Source: Rhizobiaceae bacterium (GTDB lineage: Bacteria; Pseudomonadota; Alphaproteobacteria; Rhizobiales; Rhizobiaceae). From it: a stretch of DNA of 64,000 nt. The stretch's first letter is position 1, and each line of letters starts with the position of its first letter. The notes under the pieces were generated by a model. It did not search any database, was not told the origin of the DNA, and was given only the letters and a program-made list of their open reading frames with translations. The stretch lies in contig JAEPMJ010000001.1 of the NCBI GenBank assembly GCA_017644005.1, positions 682,001 through 746,000 of the forward strand, written 5' to 3'. This document shows positions 45,277 through 53,172 of the stretch, piece by piece. The translations under genes and the position numbers were made by a program.

Positions 45277-46377
45277 ATGTCAGCGTCTGAAAGCTCCCGT
45301 ATACCTTGGGTCGACACGGCAAAAGGCATCTGCATCATCATGGTCGTCATGGTGCATGCGACGCTTGGCGTGGAGGTCTATGCCGGTGCGGAAGGCTGGA
45401 TGGGCAAGGCGGTCTCCTTTGCAAGGCCGTTTCGCATGCCCGACTTCTTCCTGATTTCGGGGCTTTTCCTCGGGCTAGTAATCGACAGGCCATGGATGCG
45501 CTATATCGACCGAAAGGTCGTGCATTTCGCCTATTTTTACGTGCTGTGGCTGACGATCCAGTTTGCATTCAAAGCGCCCGGCATGGCGATGGAGCAAGGG
45601 GCCCTCTACGCGCTGTCAGCCTATGCCGAAGCCTATTTCCAGCCCTTCGGCACGCTGTGGTTCATCTATATCCTGCCCTTGTTTTTCCTGGTCGTGAGGT
45701 TGACCAAGACCCTTCCCGCCTGGCTGGTGCTCGCCTGGGCGGCGGCGCTTGAGATACTGCCCGTCGAGAGTGGATGGATCACGTTCGACGAGTTCTGCGC
45801 CCGCTTCGTCTACTTTTATGCCGGCTATCTGTTTGCAGCGAACATCTTCGCCATTGCCGACTGGGTGCGTGCAAACGCCGGCAAGGTACTCGCCTTCATC
45901 GCGGTTTGGGCGCCGATCAACGGATTTCTCGTTTTTACGCCGGCGCCTGAAGCACTTGCATTATTCGTTCAGCCGGATATCGGCCATTCCGGGGCGACGG
46001 GCGGCATCGCCGAACTTCCGTTCGTCTCCATTGTTCTGGCCAGTGCCGGCATTTTCGTCGTGATCAGCGTCGCTGCGCTGATCACGGGGCAGCGCTGGAG
46101 CGCCTGGCTGACCTGGCTCGGCGCGCATTCGATCGTCGTCTATCTTGCGTTCTTCCTGCCCATGGCGGTGACACGCACTGTGCTGCTGAAAACCGGCATC
46201 ATCAGCGACATCGGTACGATTTCGCTACTGACTACGATCTCGGCAGTGGTCGGACCGGTCATCCTCTACGCGATGGTGAAGTGGAGCGGCTACGGTTCGT
46301 TCCTGTTCGAGCGGCCGGACTGGGCCAAGATCGACCGTCCCAGCAACAGAACCGACAAGTTGCAGCCGGCGGAGTGA
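45277..46377 (+). CDS. Acyltransferase 3 family membrane protein
   Basis: A 366-residue protein with about ten transmembrane helices. It begins RIPWVDTAKGICIIMVVMVHA, with the catalytic His of the acyltransferase-3 family in MVVMVHAT, and RPFRMPDFFLISGLFLG and FGTLWFIYILPLFFLV follow the OpgC/OafA pattern. It may acylate an exopolysaccharide, glucan or lipid. The start at 45277 removes a non-conserved N-terminal extension. It is divergent from the penicillin-binding protein. Confidence 0.9.
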   Translation: MSASESSRIPWVDTAKGICIIMVVMVHATLGVEVYAGAEGWMGKAVSFARPFRMPDFFLISGLFLGLVIDRPWMRYIDRKVVHFAYFYVLWLTIQFAFKAPGMAMEQGALYALSAYAEAYFQPFGTLWFIYILPLFFLVVRLTKTLPAWLVLAWAAALEILPVESGWITFDEFCARFVYFYAGYLFAANIFAIADWVRANAGKVLAFIAVWAPINGFLVFTPAPEALALFVQPDIGHSGATGGIAELPFVSIVLASAGIFVVISVAALITGQRWSAWLTWLGAHSIVVYLAFFLPMAVTRTVLLKTGIISDIGTISLLTTISAVVGPVILYAMVKWSGYGSFLFERPDWAKIDRPSNRTDKLQPAE

Positions 46378-46422
46378 GCTCTACGGGCGGAGCGTAGCCT
46401 TGCCGTTTCGCCGGAACCGCAT

Positions 46423-47040
46423 TCAGCTGTGGGCGAAGATATCCTCTTCGTCCCAGCCCATCAGGTCGAGCTTCGATCTCGTTGGCAGGAAGCGGAAACA
46501 GGCGTCGGCTTCCTTCGCCCTATCCTCGCGCTCCAGCCGCTCGACCAGCTTGTCCCGCAGCTGGTGCAGATAAAGCACGTCGGAAGCAGCATATTCGAGC
46601 TGTTCGGGGCTCAGCGTTTCGGCTGCCCAGTCTGATGACTGCTGCACCTTGGACAGGCTGATACCCAGCAGCTCCGAGCAAATGTCCTTCAGGCCGTGAC
46701 GGTCAGTGTAAGTGCGGGTCAGCCGGGACGCGATCTTGGTACAGAACACCGGCTGCGGCATCACGCCAAAGGTGTGAAACAGCACTGCGAGATCGAAACG
46801 CGCGAAGTGAAAGAGCTTGGTGATCTTACGGTTGCGCAGAAGGCTGACGAGGTTCGGCGCCTTTTTCTGTCCCTTGGCGATCTGGATCACGTCGGCGGTG
46901 CCGTCGCCGGGCGAAATCTGCACTACACACAGCCGGTCGCGAAGCGGGTTGAGCCCCAGCGTCTCGGTGTCGATCGCAACCGCGTCGACATCGTAGTTCG
47001 CGAGATCGGGCAGGTCGTGGCGATGAAAGCGAATCGTCAT
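46423..47040 (-). CDS. Ribonuclease D, short form
   Basis: A 205-residue 3'-5' exonuclease of the DEDDy group. Exo I is VAIDTETLGL with Asp and Glu near residues 23-25, Exo II is HFARFDLAVL near residue 78, and Exo III is YAASDVLYLHQL near residue 150 (Tyr and Asp both present). The HRDC domains of full-length RNase D are missing, which is common for rhizobial forms annotated as RNase D. Substrate is presumably tRNA or other structured RNA 3' ends. Confidence 0.9.
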   Translation of the reverse strand: MTIRFHRHDLPDLANYDVDAVAIDTETLGLNPLRDRLCVVQISPGDGTADVIQIAKGQKKAPNLVSLLRNRKITKLFHFARFDLAVLFHTFGVMPQPVFCTKIASRLTRTYTDRHGLKDICSELLGISLSKVQQSSDWAAETLSPEQLEYAASDVLYLHQLRDKLVERLEREDRAKEADACFRFLPTRSKLDLMGWDEEDIFAHS

Positions 47041-47110
47041 TGGAAGGCTCCAGCGTGGTTGTCGGCCTGATTAGCCGGATGCCGGGCGCTGAGCAATGCG
47101 CGGGCGCGTT

Positions 47111-47548
47111 TCAGTCCTTTTCGTTCAGGTTCGATATCAGCCGCTGGAGTACGGAGAGGGTCGTCGCCATCTCTTCACGCGAAATTCCACGGCCGGCACG
47201 TCCGATCATCGCTTCGACATGGCCAAGCATACGCGGAAAGAGCTCTTCGGCCTCCTCCGATAGCGTGATCAAAGTGCGGCGGCGGTCCTTTGTGTCCGGC
47301 CGCCGTAAAACGAGGCGCTTGTCAGACAGGACGTCGAGAAAACGCGTCACCGTTGTGCGGTCACGCAAGGTGAGTTCAGCGAGCTCGCCCACGGTTGCCG
47401 GCGCACGTTCGCGCAAGACCATCAACAAAGCCCATTCCTCGGGCGTGATGTCGATACCGTCGGCCGAAAATACGCGCTGCAATTCGGCGCGGAACACAAA
47501 CGCTGCACGGTTGATCCAGTACGGGGGCTTGTCGACAAAGGAATTCAT
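47111..47548 (-). CDS. MarR family transcriptional regulator
   Basis: A 145-residue regulator with the MarR winged helix: TPEEWALLMVLRERAPATVGELAELTLRDRTTVTRFLDVLSDKRLVLRRPDTKDRRRTLITLSEEAEEL carries the recognition helix (RDRTTVTRFLD) and the wing (PDTKDRRRTLITL), described here by these parts. The start at 47548 lies just beside a palindrome that overlaps a TATAAT. It is divergent from the unrecognised gene at 47613, which it probably represses together with itself. Confidence 0.92.
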   Translation of the reverse strand: MNSFVDKPPYWINRAAFVFRAELQRVFSADGIDITPEEWALLMVLRERAPATVGELAELTLRDRTTVTRFLDVLSDKRLVLRRPDTKDRRRTLITLSEEAEELFPRMLGHVEAMIGRAGRGISREEMATTLSVLQRLISNLNEKD

Positions 47549-47554
47549 AATTAT

Positions 47555-47567
47555 GTGTATAATACAC
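47555..47567. promoter_or_regulatory. Probable MarR operator
   Basis: A perfect 13-base palindrome GTGTATAATACAC with arms GTGTAT and ATACAC, lying 7 bases upstream of the marR-type start and 46 bases upstream of the divergent gene. A TATAAT -10 element is inside it, so binding would block transcription on the plus strand. Spacing and symmetry fit a MarR-type site. Confidence 0.65.
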
Positions 47568-47612
47568 CTATTTAGACAGAGACCACCGCAAACCTGAAGA
47601 AGGCGGGAAGAA

Positions 47613-48371
47613 ATGACAAACCACGACCTCGTCAGACTGAAAGATGCCGGCACTTTTCCAAAAGTTTCGCTCATGGAACCCAACGGCCGGGGTTATGTGT
47701 TGCTTGCCGGCGAACTCGATCGCCGTCCGCCGTTCGGCTATTTCGTCGAAAGCGCGGTCAAGAAGCGGTTGATCGCTGACATTAAAGTCCTGCTGCCGGC
47801 GCTGAATGCGCTGGACACGGTGGAAGAAGCAACTCTGTTCAAGGCGCTCCTCGTTCCGCCGGGGCGCGGAGCATATCTGAAAAACCGGCCCGAAGTTCAT
47901 GTCGCACGTTTCGATGTAGCGCTTCTTGTGCGAGTGACCACGCCGAATGGAGCAGCTGGCATCGCCGCCTCGCCCGAATTCGGGGCGATCGAAGCGCGCA
48001 TGAACGAAGCTGCGAAGCACAGCTATCGTATGGTGGGTGCAAATCTGCGACGCATCGACGAGGTGGATCACAGCCGCGAGGGCGTGTTCCTGTTCAACTA
48101 TTTCTTCGCCGCCGACGAGGCACAGAATCTGGCCGTTTGGGACCATACCGCCGGCTGGTTCCAGGATCAGACGGGCCTCGACAATTCGGTGCTGACCCGA
48201 CCTCTTGACCAGAGGGGCGCACAATACACCATCATCAACCACTGCCGGTGGGACAGATTGAACGACATCGTCCCCTCGCTGCTCTTCAAGAACAGCTTCC
48301 GGCGCTACGTGCTGGGTCATTTCGAGGCCAATGACACGGCCGCGATACCCATCCTCTACCGGCTGGCATGA
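47613..48371 (+). CDS. Conserved protein of unknown function, divergent from marR
   Basis: A 252-residue cytoplasmic protein that I do not recognise. It has no signal peptide or membrane segment. Two parts look like repeated alpha/beta units: HVARFDVALLVRVTTPNGAA with ASPEFGAIEARMNEAA, and GVFLFNYFFAADEAQNLAVW followed by a Trp-rich DHTAGWFQDQTGLDNS. This could be a dimeric alpha/beta-barrel fold (inference only). The ending HCRWDRLNDIVPSLLFKNSF is distinctive. The ribosome site is GGCGGGAAG. Its position opposite a MarR gene suggests induction by a small phenolic or toxic compound. Confidence 0.6.
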   Translation: MTNHDLVRLKDAGTFPKVSLMEPNGRGYVLLAGELDRRPPFGYFVESAVKKRLIADIKVLLPALNALDTVEEATLFKALLVPPGRGAYLKNRPEVHVARFDVALLVRVTTPNGAAGIAASPEFGAIEARMNEAAKHSYRMVGANLRRIDEVDHSREGVFLFNYFFAADEAQNLAVWDHTAGWFQDQTGLDNSVLTRPLDQRGAQYTIINHCRWDRLNDIVPSLLFKNSFRRYVLGHFEANDTAAIPILYRLA

Positions 48372-48376
48372 CCGGC

Positions 48377-49762
48377 CTATGAGGCGATCGCGTCCAGGAT
48401 ACGCGCCCAGGAGCGCTGACCCTTGTGGAACGACGAAATGTTGTACTTCTCGTTCGGCGAATGGATGCGGTCGTCATCGAGACCGAAACCGACCAGCAGC
48501 GAATCCATCCCAAGCTTGGACTGGAAGTCGCCGACAATCGGGATCGAGCCGCCCATGGCGATCACCTGCGCAGGCTTGCCCCACTCGTCGGAAAGGGCGG
48601 ATTTCGCGCTCGTGACCATGGGTGAATCGAACGCCAGCTGAATGGCCGGCCCCGAACCGTGCTTTTGAAACTCGACCCTGCAATCGGCGGGCAAGCGCGC
48701 TTCGACGAAGGCGCGGAATGCTGCCCTGATCTTTTCCGGGTCCTGTTTGTGGACCAGGCGAAACGAAACCTTGGCAGAGGCTTTGGATGCAATCACGGTC
48801 TTGAAGCCGTCACCTTCATAGCCGCCGGAAATGCCGTTGAATTCAGCGGTCGGCCGGGCCCAGACAAGCTCCAGAACAGATCGTCCTGTCTCGCCGGACG
48901 GGATCGAAAGGCCGATCTCTCCGAGGAATTTCTCGGCAGTCATGCCCAGCTTGTTCCATGACTGCTTGATCTGCTCCGGCGTTTCCTCGACACCGTCGTA
49001 GAAGCCGGGGATGGTTACCCGTCCCGTCTCGTCATGCATGTCGGCCAGGATTTTTGCCAGGATGCGGATCGGGTTGGCTGCCGCGCCTCCGTAGACGCCG
49101 GAATGCAGATCCCGGTCGGCGGCGTGGATCGTGATTTCCTCGCCTACGAGGCCGCGCAGCCCGGTGGTGATGGCGGGTGTCTCCGCATCCCACATGCCGG
49201 TGTCGCAGACCATGGCGAAATCGGCCTTAAGTTCGTCGGCATTGGCTTCCAGGAACGGATGCAGGGAGGGTGATCCGGATTCCTCCTCGCCCTCGAACAG
49301 CACCGTGATACGGCAGGGCATGGCGCCATGCGCTGCCTTGTAGGCGCGGCAGGCTTCGACGAAGGTCATGAGTTGCCCCTTGTCGTCGGAGGAGCCACGC
49401 CCGGTGATAACGCGCACGCCGTTCACTTCCTTCACCGCGGGATCAAACGGGTCGTCATGCCAGAGCGACAACGGATCGACCGGCTGAACATCATAGTGAC
49501 CGTAAAAGAGGACATGGGGAGCGTCGGGTGACGGACCGTCATGATGGCCGACGACCATGGGGTGGCCTTCGGTGTCGCGTACCCCGGCGTCGAAGCCGAT
49601 CGATTTCAGGTCCTTTGCCAGCCATTCGGCAGCAGTCCGGCAATCGGCCTTAAAGGCCGGGTCCGTAGAAATCGACTTGATGCGCAGCAACTCGAACAGC
49701 CTGTCGAGGCTGTTGTCGAAATCGCGGTCAATGGCTTCGAGAACAGGAGAAAGTTCGGGCAT
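48377..49762 (-). CDS. M20 family dipeptidase
   Basis: A 461-residue zinc peptidase. Metal-binding motifs are LFYGHYDVQPVDP (His and Asp near residue 87), GRGSSDDKGQL, FEGEEESGSPSL with the catalytic Glu-Glu, VCDTGMWD, and the C-terminal His in DRIHSPNEKYN. The lid domain (DLHSGVYGGAAANP) is present. It fits the CNDP/PepV-like dipeptidase group of M20. It ends next to the unknown gene at 47613 (convergent, 5 bases apart). Confidence 0.92.
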   Translation of the reverse strand: MPELSPVLEAIDRDFDNSLDRLFELLRIKSISTDPAFKADCRTAAEWLAKDLKSIGFDAGVRDTEGHPMVVGHHDGPSPDAPHVLFYGHYDVQPVDPLSLWHDDPFDPAVKEVNGVRVITGRGSSDDKGQLMTFVEACRAYKAAHGAMPCRITVLFEGEEESGSPSLHPFLEANADELKADFAMVCDTGMWDAETPAITTGLRGLVGEEITIHAADRDLHSGVYGGAAANPIRILAKILADMHDETGRVTIPGFYDGVEETPEQIKQSWNKLGMTAEKFLGEIGLSIPSGETGRSVLELVWARPTAEFNGISGGYEGDGFKTVIASKASAKVSFRLVHKQDPEKIRAAFRAFVEARLPADCRVEFQKHGSGPAIQLAFDSPMVTSAKSALSDEWGKPAQVIAMGGSIPIVGDFQSKLGMDSLLVGFGLDDDRIHSPNEKYNISSFHKGQRSWARILDAIAS

Positions 49763-49844
49763 TTTGACCTCGCTGAAACGGAATGGTGCGAAACCTATCG
49801 GCGAGACACGGCTACGAAAAGGGGAATCGGGGTCTGGACCAGTC

Positions 49845-49990
49845 AAAAAAGTGCCGCCGTGGCGGAGGGGGAACCACGGCGGCGTTACTTCAAACTGGAC
49901 GGCAGCCCGGAGAGGGGGATGAGGCTGCCGTCTCTGATGTCCGGGTAGGCGGGGGACGGGCCTATGTCCGGACCCGGCGAAAATTGCCGA
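49845..49990 (-). ncRNA. Probable small RNA of three hairpins with C-rich loops
   Basis: Read on the minus strand, three hairpins follow each other. The first (49939-49973) pairs GTCCGG with CCGGAC and TAGGC with GCCTA around loop CCGTCCCCC. The second (49898-49932) has a perfect 10-bp stem GACGGCAGCC around TCATCCCCCTCTCCG. The third (49853-49883) has a perfect 10-bp stem GCCGCCGTGG around TTCCCCCTCCG and is followed by TTTTTT (49845-49850), so it is a rho-independent terminator. A possible promoter, TTGAAT (50021-50026) and CAAATT (49998-50003) with 17-bp spacing, would start the RNA near 49990. No gene on this strand lies upstream for the terminator to serve. The loops are complementary to ribosome-site sequences. 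Confidence 0.7.
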
Positions 49991-50146
49991 TGCTTAGAAT
50001 TTGTGGCTGCGATGATGGCGATTCAAGGGCGCCAACATTACAGTTGTGTAACGAAGGCGTGAGCGTGCTGCGGTGCGTCAGGAGCTTTGTAGGGAACGGC
50101 TCTTAGCAATGGACACAGCGGCGAGCGCAGGCTACCCCTTCGCTCC

Positions 50147-53074
50147 ATGGCAAAAGGCGATCATCTCTTCCTCGTTGACGGTTCCGGCTACATTTTTCGC
50201 GCTTACCACGCGCTGCCGCCGCTGACGCGTAAATCCGACGGCCTGCCGGTGGGCGCAGTGTCCGGTTTCTGCAACATGCTGTGGAAGCTGATGCTGGATG
50301 CGCGCAACACCGATGTCGGCGTCGTGCCCACCCATCTGGCAGTGATTTTCGACTATTCGTCGAAGACGTTCCGCCACGAGATTTATCAGGACTACAAGGC
50401 AAACCGTTCCGAACCGCCGGAAGACCTCGTTCCGCAGTTCGGGCTGATCCGCGAGGCAACCAAAGCCTTCAACCTGCCCTGCATCGAGATGGAAGGCTTC
50501 GAGGCCGACGACCTGATTGCCACCTATGCCCGTCAGATGACCGAGGCAGGCGGCGATACGACGATCATCTCCTCCGACAAGGACCTGATGCAGCTCGTGA
50601 CCGACCATGTCGGCATGTACGACCCGATGAAAGACCGTGAGATCGGCATTCCCGAGGTCATGGAAAAATGGGGCGTCGGGCCGGACAAGATGATCGACCT
50701 GCAGGCGCTGACCGGCGACTCGGTCGACAATGTGCCGGGCGTTCCGGGCATCGGCCCGAAGACGGCCGCGCAGCTTCTGGATGAATATGGCGACCTCGAC
50801 ACGCTGCTTGAGCGCGCAGGCGAGATCAAGCAGCAGAAACGCCGCGAAAACCTGATCGAGCATGCCGAAAAAGCGCGCATTTCGCGCGAGCTGGTGCGGC
50901 TGAAAAAGGACGTGCCGGTCAGGGAGACAATCGACCAGTTTGCGCTGCAGCCGCCGGACGGACCGAGGCTGATCGGCTTTCTGAAGACGATGGAATTTTC
51001 CTCGCTGACGCGTCGCGTTGCCGAGGAAACGGGTGCCGAGGCCGGCGAGATCGACCCGGTACAGGTGAAGGTCGAATGGGGCAGCGACGCGCATGGCCCC
51101 GATGTCGGCTCAGGCAAGGCCGCGGAAGCCGGTAGCAGCGATGATTCCGGCACCGCTGGCGAACAGGTATATGCGCCGTCTGCCCTTGCGGCAAAGCGGG
51201 CCGAACAGATTGTGGCACAGGACGTGGACACAACGCGCTACGAGACCGTGCGCGACCTCGCCACGCTACAAAAGTGGGCGGAGGAAACGCGCGAACTCGG
51301 TCATTGCGCGTTCAATGTCGAAACCACGGCGCCGGACCCTATGCAGGCCGAACTTGTCGGCTTTGCGCTGGCAATAAAACCCGGCCGGGTGGCCTATGTG
51401 CCGCTGGCGCACAAGGATCGCGACAGTGATCTGCTCGGCGGCGGGCTGGTCGACGGGCAGATACCGCTGCGGGACGCGCTGGGCGTGCTCAAACCGGTGC
51501 TGGAAGACCGCTCGATCCTGAAGATCGGCCAGAACCTGAAGCAATACCTCGTCGTGTTGAACCGGTACGGCATCGACATCGTGAACTATGACGACACGAT
51601 GCTGCTTTCCTACGTGACTGACGCCGGCTCCGGCGGACAGAGTATCGAGGCGCTTTCAGAGCGCTGGCTCGGCCACACGCCAACGCCGCTAAAGGACCTG
51701 ACCGGCAGCGGGCGAAATGCAATCACTTTCGATCTCGTTGCACCTGACAAAGCAGCAGCATACGCAGGCGAAGTCGCCGATATTACGCTGCGACTGTGGC
51801 TGGCGCTCAAGCCGCGGCTGATCTCGAAGGGGCTCGCAAGCGTATATGAGCGGCTCGAGCGCCCTCTGGTCAGCGTGCTTGGGCGTATGGAACAGCGCGG
51901 CATCTCGGTCGACCGGCAGATTCTGTCGCGGCTTTCGGGCGAATTCGCCCAGGGCGCTGGCGCACTGGAGGACGAAATCTACGAACTTGCGGGCGAGCGC
52001 TTCACCATCGGCTCGCCGAAGCAGCTCGGTGAAATCCTGTTCGGCAAAATGGGGTTGCCCGGCGGCAGCAAGACCAAGACGGGACAATGGTCGACCTCCG
52101 CGCAGATACTTGAAGAACTGGCGGCAGAGGGGCACGAACTGCCGCGAAAGATCGTCGACTGGCGCCAGGTGACCAAGCTGAAATCGACCTATACGGACGC
52201 CCTGCCCGACTACATCAACGCGAATTCAAAGCGCGTTCACACATCCTATGCACTGGCCTCGACCACGACCGGGCGGCTTTCATCCTCGGAGCCGAACCTG
52301 CAGAACATTCCGATCCGCACGATGGAAGGCCGCAAGATTCGCGCCGCCTTTGTAGCCGAGCCCGGCAATAAGCTGATTTCGGCCGACTACAGCCAGATCG
52401 AGCTGCGCGTGCTCGCCCATGTGGCGGACATTCCGCAGCTCAGAAAAGCATTCGAGGACGGCGTCGATATTCACGCAATGACGGCTTCGGAGATGTTCTC
52501 AGTGCCGGTGGAGGGCATGCCGCCCGAAGTCAGGCGGCGCGCGAAAGCGATCAATTTCGGCATCATCTACGGCATTTCGGCCTTCGGCCTTGCCAACCAG
52601 CTCGGCATCGAGCGCTCGGAAGCGAGCGACTACATCAACAAGTATTTCGAACGCTTTCCCGGCATTCGCGACTATATGGAAAATACCAAGGCGTTCTGCC
52701 GCGAGCACGGTTATGTGGAGACGATTTTCGGGCGCAGGGCACATTATCCCGAAATCCGCGCCTCCAATCCGCAGCACCGCGCGTTTTCGGAGCGTGCGGC
52801 GATCAACGCGCCGATCCAGGGCTCGGCCGCCGATATCATCCGCCGGGCGATGGTGCGCATGGACGCGGCACTTAATAACGCAAAGCTGACCAATGTGCAG
52901 ATGCTGTTGCAGGTGCATGACGAACTGATTTTCGAGGCACCGGAAGCTGACGTCGAACAGGCTATGCCCGTGATCCGCGACATCATGGAAAACGCCGCGA
53001 TGCCGGCGATCTCGATGGCGGTGCCGCTGCATGTCGATGCCCGCGCCGCCGACAACTGGGACGAAGCGCATTAG
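50147..53074 (+). CDS. polA: DNA polymerase I with degenerate proofreading domain
   Basis: A 975-residue PolA. Residues 1-300 are the 5' nuclease (FLVDGSGYIFRAYHALPP, GFEADDLIATYA, GDSVDNVPGVPGIGPKTA). Residues 370-580 are the 3'-5' exonuclease fold, in which the metal-binding aspartates are lost: AFNVETT in place of DTET (Asn390), NLKQYL in place of NLKYD (Tyr467), and YAGEVAD in place of YAAEDAD (Val543). The polymerase domain is intact: SADYSQIELRVLAH with Asp747, RRRAKAINFGIIYG, and VHDELIFEA with Asp925. It should therefore fill gaps and remove primers without proofreading. Confidence 0.95.
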   Translation: MAKGDHLFLVDGSGYIFRAYHALPPLTRKSDGLPVGAVSGFCNMLWKLMLDARNTDVGVVPTHLAVIFDYSSKTFRHEIYQDYKANRSEPPEDLVPQFGLIREATKAFNLPCIEMEGFEADDLIATYARQMTEAGGDTTIISSDKDLMQLVTDHVGMYDPMKDREIGIPEVMEKWGVGPDKMIDLQALTGDSVDNVPGVPGIGPKTAAQLLDEYGDLDTLLERAGEIKQQKRRENLIEHAEKARISRELVRLKKDVPVRETIDQFALQPPDGPRLIGFLKTMEFSSLTRRVAEETGAEAGEIDPVQVKVEWGSDAHGPDVGSGKAAEAGSSDDSGTAGEQVYAPSALAAKRAEQIVAQDVDTTRYETVRDLATLQKWAEETRELGHCAFNVETTAPDPMQAELVGFALAIKPGRVAYVPLAHKDRDSDLLGGGLVDGQIPLRDALGVLKPVLEDRSILKIGQNLKQYLVVLNRYGIDIVNYDDTMLLSYVTDAGSGGQSIEALSERWLGHTPTPLKDLTGSGRNAITFDLVAPDKAAAYAGEVADITLRLWLALKPRLISKGLASVYERLERPLVSVLGRMEQRGISVDRQILSRLSGEFAQGAGALEDEIYELAGERFTIGSPKQLGEILFGKMGLPGGSKTKTGQWSTSAQILEELAAEGHELPRKIVDWRQVTKLKSTYTDALPDYINANSKRVHTSYALASTTTGRLSSSEPNLQNIPIRTMEGRKIRAAFVAEPGNKLISADYSQIELRVLAHVADIPQLRKAFEDGVDIHAMTASEMFSVPVEGMPPEVRRRAKAINFGIIYGISAFGLANQLGIERSEASDYINKYFERFPGIRDYMENTKAFCREHGYVETIFGRRAHYPEIRASNPQHRAFSERAAINAPIQGSAADIIRRAMVRMDAALNNAKLTNVQMLLQVHDELIFEAPEADVEQAMPVIRDIMENAAMPAISMAVPLHVDARAADNWDEAH

Positions 53075-53172
53075 GCGCCGAACAGGCTGTTCGCGCCCCC
53101 GAGCCTCCCCAATCCCGCCCCATTCCTGTAGAAGCTGAGCGCGGCTTGGGTTTCATCGGGTGGGAGATCTGA

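Noticed and set aside
49994..50038. Minus-strand 14-codon frame MLAPLNRHHRSHKF just upstream of the small RNA
   Set aside because: No ribosome site precedes it, and the predicted small RNA promoter overlaps it. It could only be a leader peptide if transcription starts further upstream.
53073..53093. Palindrome CGAACAG/CTGTTCG after polA as a terminator
   Set aside because: The loop would be too short for the full stem and no T-run follows.
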